In this document: piece after piece, positions 12,790-27,575 of the stretch | Position numbering within the stretch: the stretch's first letter is position 1 | Layout of the letters: each line of letters opens with the position of its first letter | Source: Paralvinella palmiformis | Taxonomy: Eukaryota; Annelida; Polychaeta; Terebellida; Alvinellidae | Direction of reading: 5' to 3' | DNA length: 64,000 nt | Assembly: GCA_025642065.1 (NCBI GenBank) | Contig: JAODUP010001285.1 | Location: forward strand, 1 to 64,000 | Program-made: the position numbers and the translations under genes | Notes under the pieces: model-generated | What the model saw: only the letters and a program-made list of their open reading frames with translations | Told to the model about the DNA's origin: nothing | The model's database searches: none

Positions 12790-15700
12790 ATATTGATCCA
12801 CCTACTTCCATTGTGTGTTCTCATCGTGTGTGTATATGTATATGTTACAGTTAATCTGTAAAATCAGATAATGTATATTAAATCTCAGTTAGCAATAGAC
12901 ACATTATTTGAATATATAAAATAATATACATATTACCTGATTATACAGACTAACTGTAACATATACACAGCTACTCGTTCGTTTACCTGCAGCTATGTGC
13001 GTCAATCAACAGTAATTAATTGGGAAGATTTACTTGGTACGCGTGATATTCGTGTGGAATGTGTGACAACCGCGCTTTACAAACAGTATGTTTGGGGCTG
13101 ATTATATTACAGGTGTTTCTAAACTTACATACACTGAGTACCTAAAACAATCCAGCAGTGGCCAGGAACACATACCACTCCACACTAGGTCATCATATAG
13201 TTGCAGTTAATCATTATGTAGGGAACAACCCAGTAACTGGTGTTTATACTTTTATCTGATAGCTCTGTTTCTACCGTTATGAACCAAACAACTTTTCTTT
13301 AATCTACCAGACTATAGGAGAAACAAGGTTGGCAAGTTTATGACCCAATGTAAAAAACTATTGATTAATCCATGGTTTATGACGTCATGTCATAAACAGG
13401 TCTATGATGGCTTATGACATGATAGTCATAAAGCATTTTTTTAAAATAAATATTGGCATAGGCAAAACATTTTTGACATATTTTTCCTAGATATACCTAA
13501 AATGTAGTTTTTAGAATGGCCTATATTATTAATGTTATTAATATAATATTGTGATATTAAAAATAAAATTATTATACAATAAGTTAGGGCCTCAATATTA
13601 GACTGTGGTAATAAAAAAATCATACAGTGGTATTGTTTGTAGCCAAAATCAAATGACCTGATTCGTCTGCCATCTGTTTCTAGAGCTTAGGTGGCAGTAC
13701 TAATTCAACAGAAATATTCATTAATTGGATGACAAGCAAAACACTGCCATCTTGGGTTGGTGTACATCTGTGGTTGACCATGCATGCAGTGACAGTGACT
13801 TCACTTAATGATCCATCATGTGACAAGAGCTCAAGACATCTGCTAATCTGATTCTATTAGTCCATCTTATAGCTGTCACATTAAAGAATAGGCATAGTTA
13901 GTTTCATAGGTGGCTTCAATACAGCCAAAGGGAATATAAGGTGGGGGGGGGGGGAGAAATACATTCTAAGACAAGTCATAAACTGTCAAAAGTAAATATT
14001 TTTCATAAATATTGGCATATTATAGCATAGCACAGTAACCAGTCATGTTCAAGGGTGGTAGACCTGCCCATCTCATCTGGGAATATTTTCTTAGAGTGAC
14101 AGTGGATGGCAAAGTTCATGCTAAGTGCAAGACATGTGGTCACCAACAAACACCCTGTGCAGAGAGAATGACAAGTCACCATTCCTTGTGTGCTAAGCTA
14201 CACTACCAAACCACAGATAGTGAAATTGTAAGAGAGACAAGCACATAATATTATTTTACATACATGCTTGTAATATATAAATATACTAATTTTGATATAA
14301 TGATAATCCACAACTGATTTTAAGCAAAATAGATCAAAATTAAAATAACAAAATATAGTGAATACAGGTTTACGACAGTTTATGATGATATATGACGTCA
14401 TAAAAGTATTTATGATGGGTTTATGACTGTCATAAACCTAACCCTGAGGAGAAAGAATGGGTAAAAGGGTATCTCTGAAAGGTTATTATACCATATTGAA
14501 GAAGATATATAAGTGTGTCTGTATGTGCGTATTTGTAGATAAAATAAAAATAATTACATGGAGATGTTCACAATTAAAGGAGATGTGCACAAACTGGACA
14601 AGCTGATATTTTTTATCATTTGCTCTTGAAACATTCCAGACTTCAGTCACACATACTAGTAAGAATTTTAACAATGGCAAAATTTAAATTGTGTCTATCT
14701 TAGATAATGTTCCAAACATGCTTACCACACCCTGGCTTAATTAGAATCGATATAGAGGTGATTTTCTTTGATAACCGATTAAAATCGATCTACCTGCAAA
14801 TTTGCTATAGCAAATTTCGGCACCGGATACCTATATGTATATCTGAATATATGCATATCAGCAGGACCTGCATCCAATACCTTTGTAAGGACTACACAAT
14901 ATTCAACTTATTTAGTTTTTTACTGTTGCTGTTTTACTGCCACATTTGTGCACAAGGTAGGCTAAATGGGCTGAATGACCTCCGAAGAGTAATTAGGCGA
15001 AGTGGAAGATGAAACATCCTTCTGATATAGCCTGAACTCAGGGCCTGAAAAATCGGTTGACCAGGACAAGTATATTTTCATGCCAGTCTAGTGCTGATCG
15101 CCGATCACTTGCCCATTCGGCCAAGTGCCTTTTTGAGATGAAAATTCACCATATATCTATGTGTGTATGCCTGATGAACAAGCCAATTAAAAACTTGTTT
15201 TTTCTTGGGAAAGCCTGCTTGAATACTTGAATCGGATGGTTAAATCCAGAATGTTACGATCTGGGTCATAAAAATATGGATTCAACTGTCTCATTCGCAT
15301 TCGAGCCAATCGCTAAATAGAGCAATGCATTTTGTCACATTTGGAAATCACATAAGCAGTCGCACATATGGAATCATGCTTGTACGTTTACAGGTTTCAT
15401 TTTTTGTTGGATTCACATAATGCATACTGTGTATATGGAATTTTGGCTTAAGACAACACACTGCCTATTTAAATGGTGTCACCAATTAAAATCTGTTTTC
15501 ATTGCAATTTACTGGCTAGGTGTTTTTGGTAATTTGAAATTTAATTTATATAGTGAGAGTGAAAATGGCTATGGGTAACTCAGCAAAGCAGCGATGAGTT
15601 TTGTTGAACAGGCATTTCTCATTGCAAATACATGTTTATATGTAGGCAGGTGAAATATAGCAGATTTAAAAATAAATTATAATTTTGGATCAGGTGAAAA

Positions 15701-16945
15701 TTTGTTGGGCAGGTGAAAACATTTGTTGGGCAAGTGGATCTGCAATCTACTTGCCCAGGGGCAACTGAATTGAAAAAAAATTCTGGCCCTGGTTTGAACT
15801 GAGGTGTCATAGATCTGTGCCCAACAGCACTACCAGTTAGGCCAACTTGGTTAATTTAATTATATATCATGAGGGATTCTAGAGATGTATTTATGTTTCC
15901 TAGTGGAGCACATACTGTACATGAATCTGTACTACATTTCCTATTTGACATGGAACTGTACTTGGATATGTACTGTGTGTACATTGAGATATAATCTGTA
16001 TTTTAATCAGTATATTGTGACTTTAGTAGAAGTCAGCTTAGATTCTTCCGCCTATAGATGACACCCAATTATTTCACAAACAAATGAATAATGCAGAAAA
16101 TACTTCACAGTTTAAAAATATCAGGTGGCCTGGCATACTTTTATGGGCTCTTGGCGCGCCAACCAACAAAACGGTATCAGTTGAACACACAAGAAAGATG
16201 TATCATGTACACAACTGGCGTCGCCAAGTTGTTACTTAATCAGGATGAAAATTTGTGCCTTTTATGAACTCTCAGTGTGCTAACCAACATAAAGGTTTCA
16301 GTTGAACGCCAAGGTGTTACCCGATCAGGATGAAAATATATGCCTTTCATGAGCTCTCGGCGAACTAACCAACACAACAGTTTCAGTTAAACACATGATA
16401 ACGTTGTGTCATGTACACTACCTATATATGGAAGCAGTGAAGTGACTTAGCTCAAAAAACAAAGTAGCAATACTGCACAATGGATTATTAGTGGACTAGA
16501 ACGAAATATCGTCTCAAACCTGAGTAAATACTATGATTTACTCGAACCTTACAGCTAATCCTCATACATTTTCATTCATCACTAAGTGAATGTTCATCCA
16601 CGCCAAATTTAGCATCCCTAACTATATGCAGTTAGGTGTGGTGGGATCTAAATTAAAGTCCCTATCCAGAGTTCAAAGTATCTAAAAAGGTTAGCCATGA
16701 GTTAATATGGCCCTGCACACACACACACATTTCTGTGCATGCATTTGTGTGTGTGTGTGTGTAATGATTTATGTTTTACGGCCACTTTTGTGCACAAGGT
16801 AGGCTAAATGGGTCGAGTGACCTCCAAAGGTAATGAGACGAAGTGAAAGACGAAACAACCTTCAGATATGCCCACGCCGGGATTCGAACAAGGTGGTAGT
16901 GATCTGTGGTCCAACACGCTACCGCTAGACCACGGAGGCACCCCA

Positions 16946-16976
<31 letters not shown>

Positions 16977-17464
16977 ATCAGAGAGAGAGACCTCCTAGGG
17001 AAACATCCAATAATAACAGGCAGCCCAATTCAATATGAAGCTCAACCCTGTGTTAATGCAGATAAAGGCTAATGTAGAAAGGTGTGCTCAAAATTGTTTA
17101 AACCAGTTATTTCAATCAAACGAACGCACAATATTTCACAGCAATACATTCGGACTCCTGTCTTGCCTCATACTTACGTTATATTGAGTATTTTTATCCA
17201 CACATCCTGAAAAGCAGACTGAACTATATCAAGACATTTCTCAGTCTGATTACTTGTTTCATCACTCAGCATCATCATTGCACTCTCTCGTGAGATGTTC
17301 CCATTGATCACTCTCTCTAGAAGCAATTCTGTCTTGTGTAAAGCTTTTAGTAAAATATCAAAGCTTCTGTCACTGAAATAATAAAACGTTTATAATAAAA
17401 TAGAAATATGTGTAATATGTTATCATACTAATAATAATTAACACACACACACACAGAGAGACAG

Positions 17465-17525
<61 letters not shown>

Positions 17526-18919
17526 CAGAGAGAGAGACAGAGAGAGAGAGAGAGGGTGATAGAGAGAGCGTATCGAACATCTTTGTCAATATATTAATAA
17601 TATTATCACACCCTGCTATGCCACAAAGTGTGTTAAAGTTCCCCTTACCCCAACATGTTGCTACTCTATGTTCTCATTGCTAACCAGAAATATCAAGATG
17701 TTAGTTTTTGTTTTCCAGGTTACTGAAGTCATATGACTGCCCCAGACACTAGTGCCACGTAGCTGCCATTTATAGGTACAAAATCCACCCAATACTCTAC
17801 CATCAAATCAAACCATTATTTATGGCTATGCGAACCACTGGTAATAAGCCAGTAGCCTGTGGGTGGGTGGGTTCACGCTTAAGACCTATTTTCTATCGAG
17901 CGTTTGTTTATTTAGCCACCTAAATATGTACACAGGCAGATGCGGGCATCTGAAGTGTTCTGGATGTTATGGCGGGACATAACATTCCAAATAATCAAGC
18001 AGCCTGCACAATCATGAAAGTAAGCGCCAATTGCTATTACATTCATAATGTAATTTATTAAGATTGGGATTACAGCGCATCTAGAATTGTTGACTAGGAT
18101 AACTCGAAATCATATAATTGATTACAATCAATTACAATTATCAATCATAAATTCCTCATGCCTGTGGGCACATGTCATTATTTTAGAAAGGAAATATATT
18201 TCTTTTTAAGAAACCGATCTAAAATTAAAAGTCAATGAAAAGCACCCAAGAGTCAATAATTCTATCGTAGATATGTTAGCGCATCTTCGCATAACATGCC
18301 AAATATGGTATACGTATAAAACGATATCCTGTTTAATATCTTATACACAAAATGTTACCTAGAAGTAGTACCTGATATTTTCCTTAAAACCATCACACAA
18401 AGAAACAGCCTTCTTCAAATAAGTCAATACTTCATAATAAGAACATCCTGAAAAAAATATATGCCAGACAATGAAAGGCGCATTTAAAAATGTAGAAGAT
18501 AATGGTATACGCATAAAGCTGGTATTTGCTTACAAAACTATCGGGTAATTTAAACATCATACTGTTTATGTGATATTAGTTAGTGCTTCATATAATATAA
18601 ATAAAAAAGATAGAAATAAAGGTTAATGATCTATTAGAAAAATGAAGTGAGCTACAAGATGGTAGCTGTTTATTAACATATATAAAAAAATGTTAAATGG
18701 TTGGTTAAAATGATGATTTGTGGGGGGGGTCTTCTCAAAACTTGTCAGAGAATTAAAGATTCAAGAGTGATTTATGAACATTAAGTTAAAACTGTCATCA
18801 GATGGTATGGTGATGAAGCTATACTAACCCTGACAATGTTTTGTTGTTGATATAAACTCCTCCAGCTGAGATAGATTGTTCCTACCAAGGAGATCTCCAA
18901 ACACAGCTATCAGTGTCTG

Positions 18920-18965
<46 letters not shown>

Positions 18966-21500
18966 ATTAAAAAACTTTTAGTTTCTAAGATAATGCTTTA
19001 AATTAAAGCTGCAAATGAAAGCTGCAAACACATCATATTAAATCATACAAGAAACTTTTTAAAACCAATGAAATTATTGAGATATACACTTATATGAAGT
19101 ATAACCTATAAATTATGTGGGCCAATATCATGCAGATGTAGACATTCTATTAAACTCTATCAACTTCATGCAAGGATATGAAATGTACAACAGTAGAATG
19201 TAGACTCATCAATTGGTATATAGATGCCAAATTTTTTTTGTGTGATTCCAGGTTTTTTCTCTTCACCATCTAGATAATTCACACCATAGTGTACATATTT
19301 TTTTAAACAATTACACAGGATTATGGGTAATAATAATTTCTTTCTTTTACTAATAAGAAATGGCAGATGTATTTACCAAATTTACCATTAAAAAGACTCC
19401 AAATGCAAATATTGCAGTTTATGCCAAAGATAGGCTAAATGGGCCGAACAACCTCCAGATGTAGAGGCAAGGTGAAAGATGAAACATCCCTTAGACATAA
19501 CCCACCTGCAGTTTGAATCCAGATACTGGAGCTCTGTGGTCAACTGCACTACTAGTTATGCCACGTAAACATTGTTACTATTGAGTGAATGGGTGACTTT
19601 TTATTTAACTGCTGGACTGGTCACACACTCCAAGATCACCAGCTTAACGGGCGACAATATTGGCCCATGATCTTTAGGAAGCATGATTACAGAAATAACT
19701 ACACAATGATTATAATTCCTACATAGTTGCTAAGATTATCCAAGCAGGCTGTCTGCCACACTAACAAGTCAGTCACTGTATGTTTTAGAATTTCCAGGAA
19801 TCCAAAAAAGTACCACAGTCTTATTACGAGACCAGTGCTGGGATCAACCTATCTTGTATTCAAATTAGAATGCATGGCCTAGTGAGGTAAGAGTGTGGGA
19901 CTTTCTTATTCATGGTCATGCTGTGCGGGAGGTTGGAGGTTCGAATCCAAGCTGTAGCATTATAGTAGGAGGAGTTTTTTTATCCAACAATGCAACTGGC
20001 AAGGTTTTCTCCACCGAATATACCATTTATTTATAATTAGTCCCCATAGTGAAGCAGTAAATAACAGACCATATGCATCTTCCTCATTTGGGGTAGCTAC
20101 GCCACGTAAAATAACTGCCATTTTGGCCATTTTTATTTATTAGTTAAAATTCTGATATTACTGTGCCATCTTAAAATCGGTAATATAGATATATAACTTG
20201 CATTATAATCAACTCCAAGTATAAAGGCTGTCACAAACAGATGAAAATATATAGTAAATACTGAAACAAAATTACAGTATTTGACGGATGTGAATCCTCA
20301 TGGAGCTTGCCACAGTTTCTTGAAATATCGCCAAAATCTTTGTCATTTCCATAGCCTAGGACTAGGTATCATGTGGAAAGAGGCGTATGACATTGTTTTT
20401 CATGGGAAATGGATTTATCTCAGCATTTGTCGGATTGGTGCCACTTATGCCAAGCCCAATCGCTGTTCCACTCGAGACATATGCAGTATATGCACATCAT
20501 CAAAAATTACTTTATTACTATTAAATTTTACCATCTCACATGAAAGCCACGAATGTAATCAAACATCATAGAAATAGTACCGGTAATGGATCCAAAGTAC
20601 GAGCTTCATTACATGGCAAGCTACGAATTAAACCTTAAGAGAGAGAATTAGACAGATACATGTTTGGAAAATATCACTCACTTTTTCAAACAGAACAAAA
20701 CATCATCCACATTCCAAGGTGGCTTCTTATAAATTATGCTGCTCCTGAAGAATATAGAGGTAATGAAATGTTATGGAATTTCTATTTACCACAATGGTTC
20801 ACACTTCCGATAACAAAATGAAATAAATCTCTTGTCATTATTAAGGTTTGACAATCTGATAACTTCATACTGTGATGTATCTGGACAGGATTTAGTACGG
20901 GAAGAGTGGTTTTAACTTCACGTTATCACAAAAGTTTTAATTACATGACCGACAAAGAACCTGAAAATTGATATTGGTGATATACAACCTAATATTGGTG
21001 ATATACAACCTAATATTGGTCAAATAAACCTCTCATCTAGCAAATGTTTTAAACTAACCCAAATAAGATAAATGCTCCCATATTCAATAATGAACAATTT
21101 ATTACGTAGATTTGTTTTATTACAAAATGTTTTTTGATGATCTGTGCCGAATTTCAGAAAGAAAAGAAGATTATTTCTCTGGCATTTTTAAAGACATGAC
21201 ATGATGCCACATCATATCGTATGCAGTATAGATTAATAAACATAAAATAGAAACACTCCTAGGTCAAAGCCCCAATCTCTATTTTAGATAAACAGAAGAA
21301 AAAATACTAAAATGATAACCCCCAAAATTTTTTAACACCCTTAAAAGGCCTTGATTAAAAAACTTGTTTTTTAAAGAAAAGGGGAGAATTCCCTAAAGGC
21401 ACTTTTAAATAGGGGTGAACAAAAACCCTTGCTGGGTTTCTTTCGGGCATGTGTTTTTTTGGGAAAAGGGGGTTGGTTTTTGTGTGTGTGTGTGTGTGTT

Positions 21501-21556
<56 letters not shown>

Positions 21557-22889
21557 TACTGTCACACTTTGGTTGAATACAAGAGCACCATGGCAAACAC
21601 GCCTACTCCCACAGTATAAAACACAAAGACAGTTACTGATAGATGCCATGGTACAATATCTCACCTGACATTGTTACTGTTGCAGCTAAATCGTTACATT
21701 AAAGGCAGACACCAATATCATAACTTACCACAGATCATCATAAATTCTCTTCATTTGATACTGAAGAAAATCACCAAGTTCACGCTGGAGAATATACTGG
21801 ACCTTGTCTAGAAACGTTCTTGCCTAAAACAACACATAATCCTATTCCGAATTAAAACACTTACGGAAAACTGTTTAATATACACTAATTAACTTAAAAT
21901 TAAACACACACACACACACGCACACATACAAACACACACAATGTTTTAATTACATTCTTCCTGAAAAAGAAAACGGAAATGTTTAAATATATTTGCACTT
22001 TTAGGTGTATATAAATCCAGTGATAAACCTATCATTACTAATATTGATGTACTCATGTACTAACACACACACACATACACACATACAAAACCAGAGCAAC
22101 AATAAAGTATTATATTTTCCAAGTATGAGATGTTCAGTTGTTAAAAACAAATGAATTGGCATTAACAGTGAATCCTAATTTTCCTTCATTTCATCCCTAT
22201 CCTCTCTATAACATAATAATCTCAAGCCAGAGATGTAATGATTTTCAGTAATTTAAATTTAATCCAATATATTCTTTAACCATACCATTTAATCACCGAC
22301 ATCCATATACGTGTTACACTTAAAAAGATTTAAACTAAATTACAACATAATTAGAGAATGACATTCACCGTACCATTTCGGAAGGCGACAATCTACTTTC
22401 AGCATTTCTGTTCTGTGTTGGAGACACCCGTAGATGATCCGTGTTCTTGTAGTGAACTGCCGATGTTGTACGGACATACAAACTACTATCTACAATTCCG
22501 TTACTGTGATCCAACATAGTACAAGGCACACTATTATCTGCTGATGATGATGAAGTAAAAGGCACAAACTGTTCAGCCTCCATGGCTTGGACTGTGGAAG
22601 CACTCAATTGGCGGTTGTTCCCACGAACGCTGTGAGCTGATTCGTTCATTCGACTGGAAGTGAATGGATCTGATTGGTTAGCCGTTGTTTGAGTCATTTC
22701 AGCCTGGCTCACTCTGTCACTAACACCAGACTGATTAACGTCCACAAAGCCATTCAGATTCAGATTCTGATTCTGTTTTTGGGTGTCACCTTTGCGACAA
22801 GTAAGTCTTCTCGTGTCAGATGTGCCAGTCTTTTCCTGTATCCTCTTGTAGCCATGAACCTTTCTGTCATCTAGCCATTTTCTTAATGT
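11897..22889 (-). CDS. SWT1: SWT1 linker and C-terminal helical exons
   Basis: The exon at 22889-22374 codes 172 residues of Ser/Thr/Asn/Gln-rich linker, starting TLRKWLDDRK, with donor GTACGG. The next exons give QYILQRELGDFLQYQMK (21823-21729), KKPPWNVDDVLFCLKK (20744-20682), LIAVFGDLLGRNNL (18916-18829), YYEVLTYLKKAVSLCDGF (18447-18372), a long helical exon ending AFQDVWIKILN (17372-17178), LVARIHYYYSQML (12659-12375) and the end INRATAVL stop (12029-11897). Order and spacing match the conserved C-terminal part of SWT1. The junction from 20682 to 18916 lacks one base; see the finding on it. Confidence 0.88.
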
Positions 22890-25800
22890 CTAAACGTAAT
22901 AAAGACATAAATATATGCCTTAAATCATACATATATCATATAAATATGCATACAGAAAATTTAAAATACTAAACATATCATCATATAGACAGATAAATTA
23001 GATAGATAGATAAATTTATAGATAAGAAATGGTTCACAGATCAGTTTAAAAATATATTATGTAATAAACACTCTCTTGGTATATGCATGCACACACAAAC
23101 ACACAGAAGCACATGCAAACAATAAACCACACACACACACAGAAATCTCTCCATGTTGTAATATTGATAAATCTGAAAACAATTTATTCATCTGAGTACT
23201 GCCAGTGTAACATGATAAATAAAGTCAATTCAAAGGCAAGAATGAGGCTTTGATCCTACATCTGATAGTTTTCCAAATGTCTCGAGTTCACCAAATATTT
23301 GTGTATTACTCCCACTGTAAGTGCCTTTGTGGTCCAGTTGGTAGCGCATTGGACCACAGATGACTACCACCTCAGTTTGAATCTTGGCGTGGGCATATCT
23401 GAAGGGTGTTTCATTTTTTACTTCACTTCATTACCTTTAGAGGTAGCTTGGCCCATTTAGCCTACCATGTGCACAAAAGTGGCCATAAAACATCAATCAT
23501 CATCACCCACTATGTGCTGCAAAGTATTAAGGATACAGACCTTTTCTTTATAATCCGGGATGTCAAGTATGATGGCTTTGGTACAGAGATGTATATCTCC
23601 TGTCAGTAAGAAAACATCGCTCTGAGGATCTGCAATATCATAGACATTATTTGTAACATCATACCCATCTATCGTATAAATTAATATAGCAAGTAATATC
23701 TGTATTGTCATTTTTCCAGTAATATAGTGGTGGATCAGAAAGTGGTGGTTTCTTGGTTCGACTTCACCAACTCACCACTGAGTGATGTTTTGCATGTTCA
23801 CCAAGCTATAAATCAGTATCTGCTAAGAACAGGTGAATGAGTGAGTGAGTGAGTGAGTATGTGAGTGAGTCAGTGAGTTTGAGCCCTTTGTTCAGCCTTG
23901 GAACTGGTCTCCACTGGGCTATTAAGCCACAGAGCCACTCCCTGGTATCACGAAATGCTCAACTTGAAGAATTTATTGGTAAATGAAGCATCCCACAGAC
24001 ACATATAACACTATGCTTTAATTCAATAAACAGGTGATCGGTAGGCTGTAGCATGGTGCTCTACCAACTGCACCTTGGAAGAGCCAGTACTTATGAGACA
24101 ATCTACTAACTCTAGACATTCGTATTGTCATTTATAGTCATACTATTTCTTTGAACCAAAGTTGGGGCACCTCCGTGGTCTACCTGGTACAGTGGTAGTG
24201 TGTTAGACCACAGATCACTACCACCCGTGTTCAAATCTCAGTGCGGGCATATCTGAAGGGTGTTTCATCTTTGACTTCACTTCATTACAATTGGAGGTCG
24301 CTTGGCCCATTTAACCTATCATGTGGACAAAAGTGGCAGCAAAACATCAATCATCATCTCTGAACCGAAGTTATCTGAGGTATTCATCTTCATGTACTGA
24401 CTAGGGAAGATGAAAACAGAAACTAATTTCATCCCTTTACACATTTCTCTGTGTATTGATTAAATATTACATTTGTGTCCAACTGCACGTGGTGTAATAA
24501 ACTACACCAAATTAAACGACACAGTCCGAGACCAGTTATTGAAAAATAAATAAATAAAATGGACAATTGTTCAGCACACTGGGTAAGTGTTCAAACAATT
24601 AATGAATTAATGGAAAATAAGTGACTTCGGATATCAATAGCATAGACTATTACAAAACACTTAGGTATTCATCATTGATAATAATAATAATGTATATTTA
24701 TAAAGCGCCAAACCAGGTAACCCTGTTCTGAGGCGCTGTACAATAAAGAAAGAGGTGTTTAACAAAATCACTAAATATAATAAGTACATTAACAATTAAA
24801 ATATTGCTTGAATAGGAATGTTTTAACATGTAGTTTAAAAACATTTAGTGACTTAGAATTTCTAATATGACTAGACAACTTATTCCACAATGTTGGCGCA
24901 GCAACACTAAAAGCATTCAGTCCATAAGTTTGGAGTTTGTATTTAGGAACAGCAAGGATCAGTTCACCAGATGATCTTATTGTTCGAGTGTTAGCCTTCT
25001 CATGAAGAAGTTCTGTCAGATATATCGGTGCTAGATCATTTAACGTCTTGTATGTGATCATAAGTGTCTTGAATCGAATCCATTTAATTACTGGAAGCCA
25101 GTGAAGCTCCTTCAATATCGGAGTGATGTGATCATATTTCCGACACCCTGTGACTATCCTAGCTGCAATGTTTTGAATCCGTTGCAACCTTGAAGCAATT
25201 TATCAGACAAGCCGAGAAGAAGGGAATTACAGTAATCTAACCGTGATGTAATAAAGGCATGGACCCCATAAATAAGTGCATCATGGGTAAGTATGGACTT
25301 TAAGCTTCTAATGTTCGGTATGTGAAAATAGGACGCCTTGCAGATACCAGCCACATGAGTCTCCATGTTCAGATGTTGGTCGAAGAGTATACCAAGATTT
25401 TTGGCAGAGCATTGAACAGGGAATACTCTAAGCATTTGTACAGAATCTCAGTGTTGGGATACCTTTCTATGTACATTGTTTTTAAGCTTAAAGTCTGTAA
25501 TCTCATAGCTGCTTATCTATGTAAGCAATATACAAGTACCAGTTCTCAGAGCTCAGTACATCACCCTCTACATGCCATCTTTCATCATCACCAAGACTTG
25601 AATTTCATTGATCATTCGTGGATGTCGAAGTATGATAAAGAGTGGATAGTTATTTTATAATATATATATATATATCATATATGTATATATAGTATATTTC
25701 GGTGAACTGTGCAAACTTTGTTGTAAACAGAGTCAACAAAACCACATAGCCAATCAATGGCATGCTCAATTTCATCAGTCCATTACAAACTGCTACATAT

Positions 25801-26565
25801 ACAATCAGAATAATGATTACAACTTTGACGCTCAATTTTAAAAATAGATCCATTTCCATTTTCAGCAATGTAATCTGAATCTGAATTTTGTGCAAATCAA
25901 TTATGATTTATGCAACAAAATATTTGTCCCGATCACTGCCACTCATATAATCACCCATGTGTTTTCGATCAAACAAGTTCATTTGCAATATTTTAAGTGG
26001 CTGAGAGAAGTTGTTGCCCAGCAACTAACTGGGGAACACTATGCAAATTGTCCATCGATAAACCTGAAGGTTGTCTCTGTCTGTGCTTTATGGCATTTGA
26101 GAAACGGTGATGGCCCACTTTAATACTTCATGAACTGAGTTGAATGGAGTTCACTTGTTTAGCCTGAGTACTTTTAGCAGCTGGGGCGTATGAGTGAAGG
26201 GCAAATCTCCAAGGGGGGAGAAATCTCCCACACACAGATATAAGAGCCAGATTCAAACCTGTGATGTGGAGGTTTGTAGTGCAGCACTAGAACCACTACA
26301 CCACACGAGAGTATAACATCAGTGTGGCGATGACGCCATAAATTATAACTTGTAGCAAGAGAGCACTACGGTTATATCTCGTTTTGGAAATTTGATACTT
26401 GAACAGAAGTTTTAAAGTGTGCTCGGTTCATAATGTATTTCATTGTATATAGGAGTCATTTATCATGAAATGACGGGGGATAACTGGTTAAAAAAGAAAC
26501 GGTATGTAACAAATAATAATACCTTTACACTGTTTGTGTAATAAGCCTAGAGACTGAAGTGCTAG

Positions 26566-26648
<83 letters not shown>

Positions 26649-27497
26649 AGCAAGATTATTAACCTAGAAAATGTTTTGAGCTGTGAAAGATTACAAAATG
26701 TATATAGACTTAGCTCAGGCAATCGTATTCCTAATATTATACTATATGGCCGAGTAGTTAGGGTGTGAGAGTAGTGGCTCATAGTCGCGGTACTGAAAGA
26801 AGTTCCCAGATCTAAACAATGAATTTAAACTGAATATAATTAACCACACTGCAAATGTGAGTGAGGCTATATTAGCAAAGAAAATCGCTGCTAGCTTACA
26901 TCTACATGTGTACTCAATACAAACATAAACAACAATGACTTGCTTCCTGACCAGATGTAGAACGATAACAAAATAGCGCTTAGCTAGCCAATTCTATGAG
27001 ACACAAGAAAAGACCCTGTTTAAAAAGGGAGCGAAATTACTGATATACTATATCTACGCTTGTGTTTGTGCATTCGTGTCTGAATTAACAACCCTGAAAA
27101 TATATGGCACTCAAGAAAATGTGTTTATTTTTTGTACAATATTGTCAACAAAAGCTAAACATATTATTCAGCAATAACCCCTGAATACTGTCCAGCTTAT
27201 TCAGTATGGAACTAATCATTTACAGCACCGTGTTCAGCAAAGGCAATGAACGTGTTTTATGTTTTGTTTAACAAAACATAACTATTGCCCAAGAGCTAAA
27301 GAAACAACATATTATAGTTTGCTAACTTATCTTACATTTTTCTTTCCACTGGATACAGCATTGTAGGATCTTATCGTCATTGTTGGTGATGATCTCTAAC
27401 TTGTTACACTTTTTACATGCCTGAAATAAACATTGTCATTGATGAAAAATATAGAAATCTGTTTTTGTTAAAATGCTCTCTCTCTCTCTCTCTTTAT

Positions 27498-27575
<78 letters not shown>

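Noticed and set aside
20281..20571. 97-codon plus-strand frame inside an SWT1 intron
   Set aside because: No domain, no splice support, no similarity to other parts of the window; kept only as an unassigned stretch.
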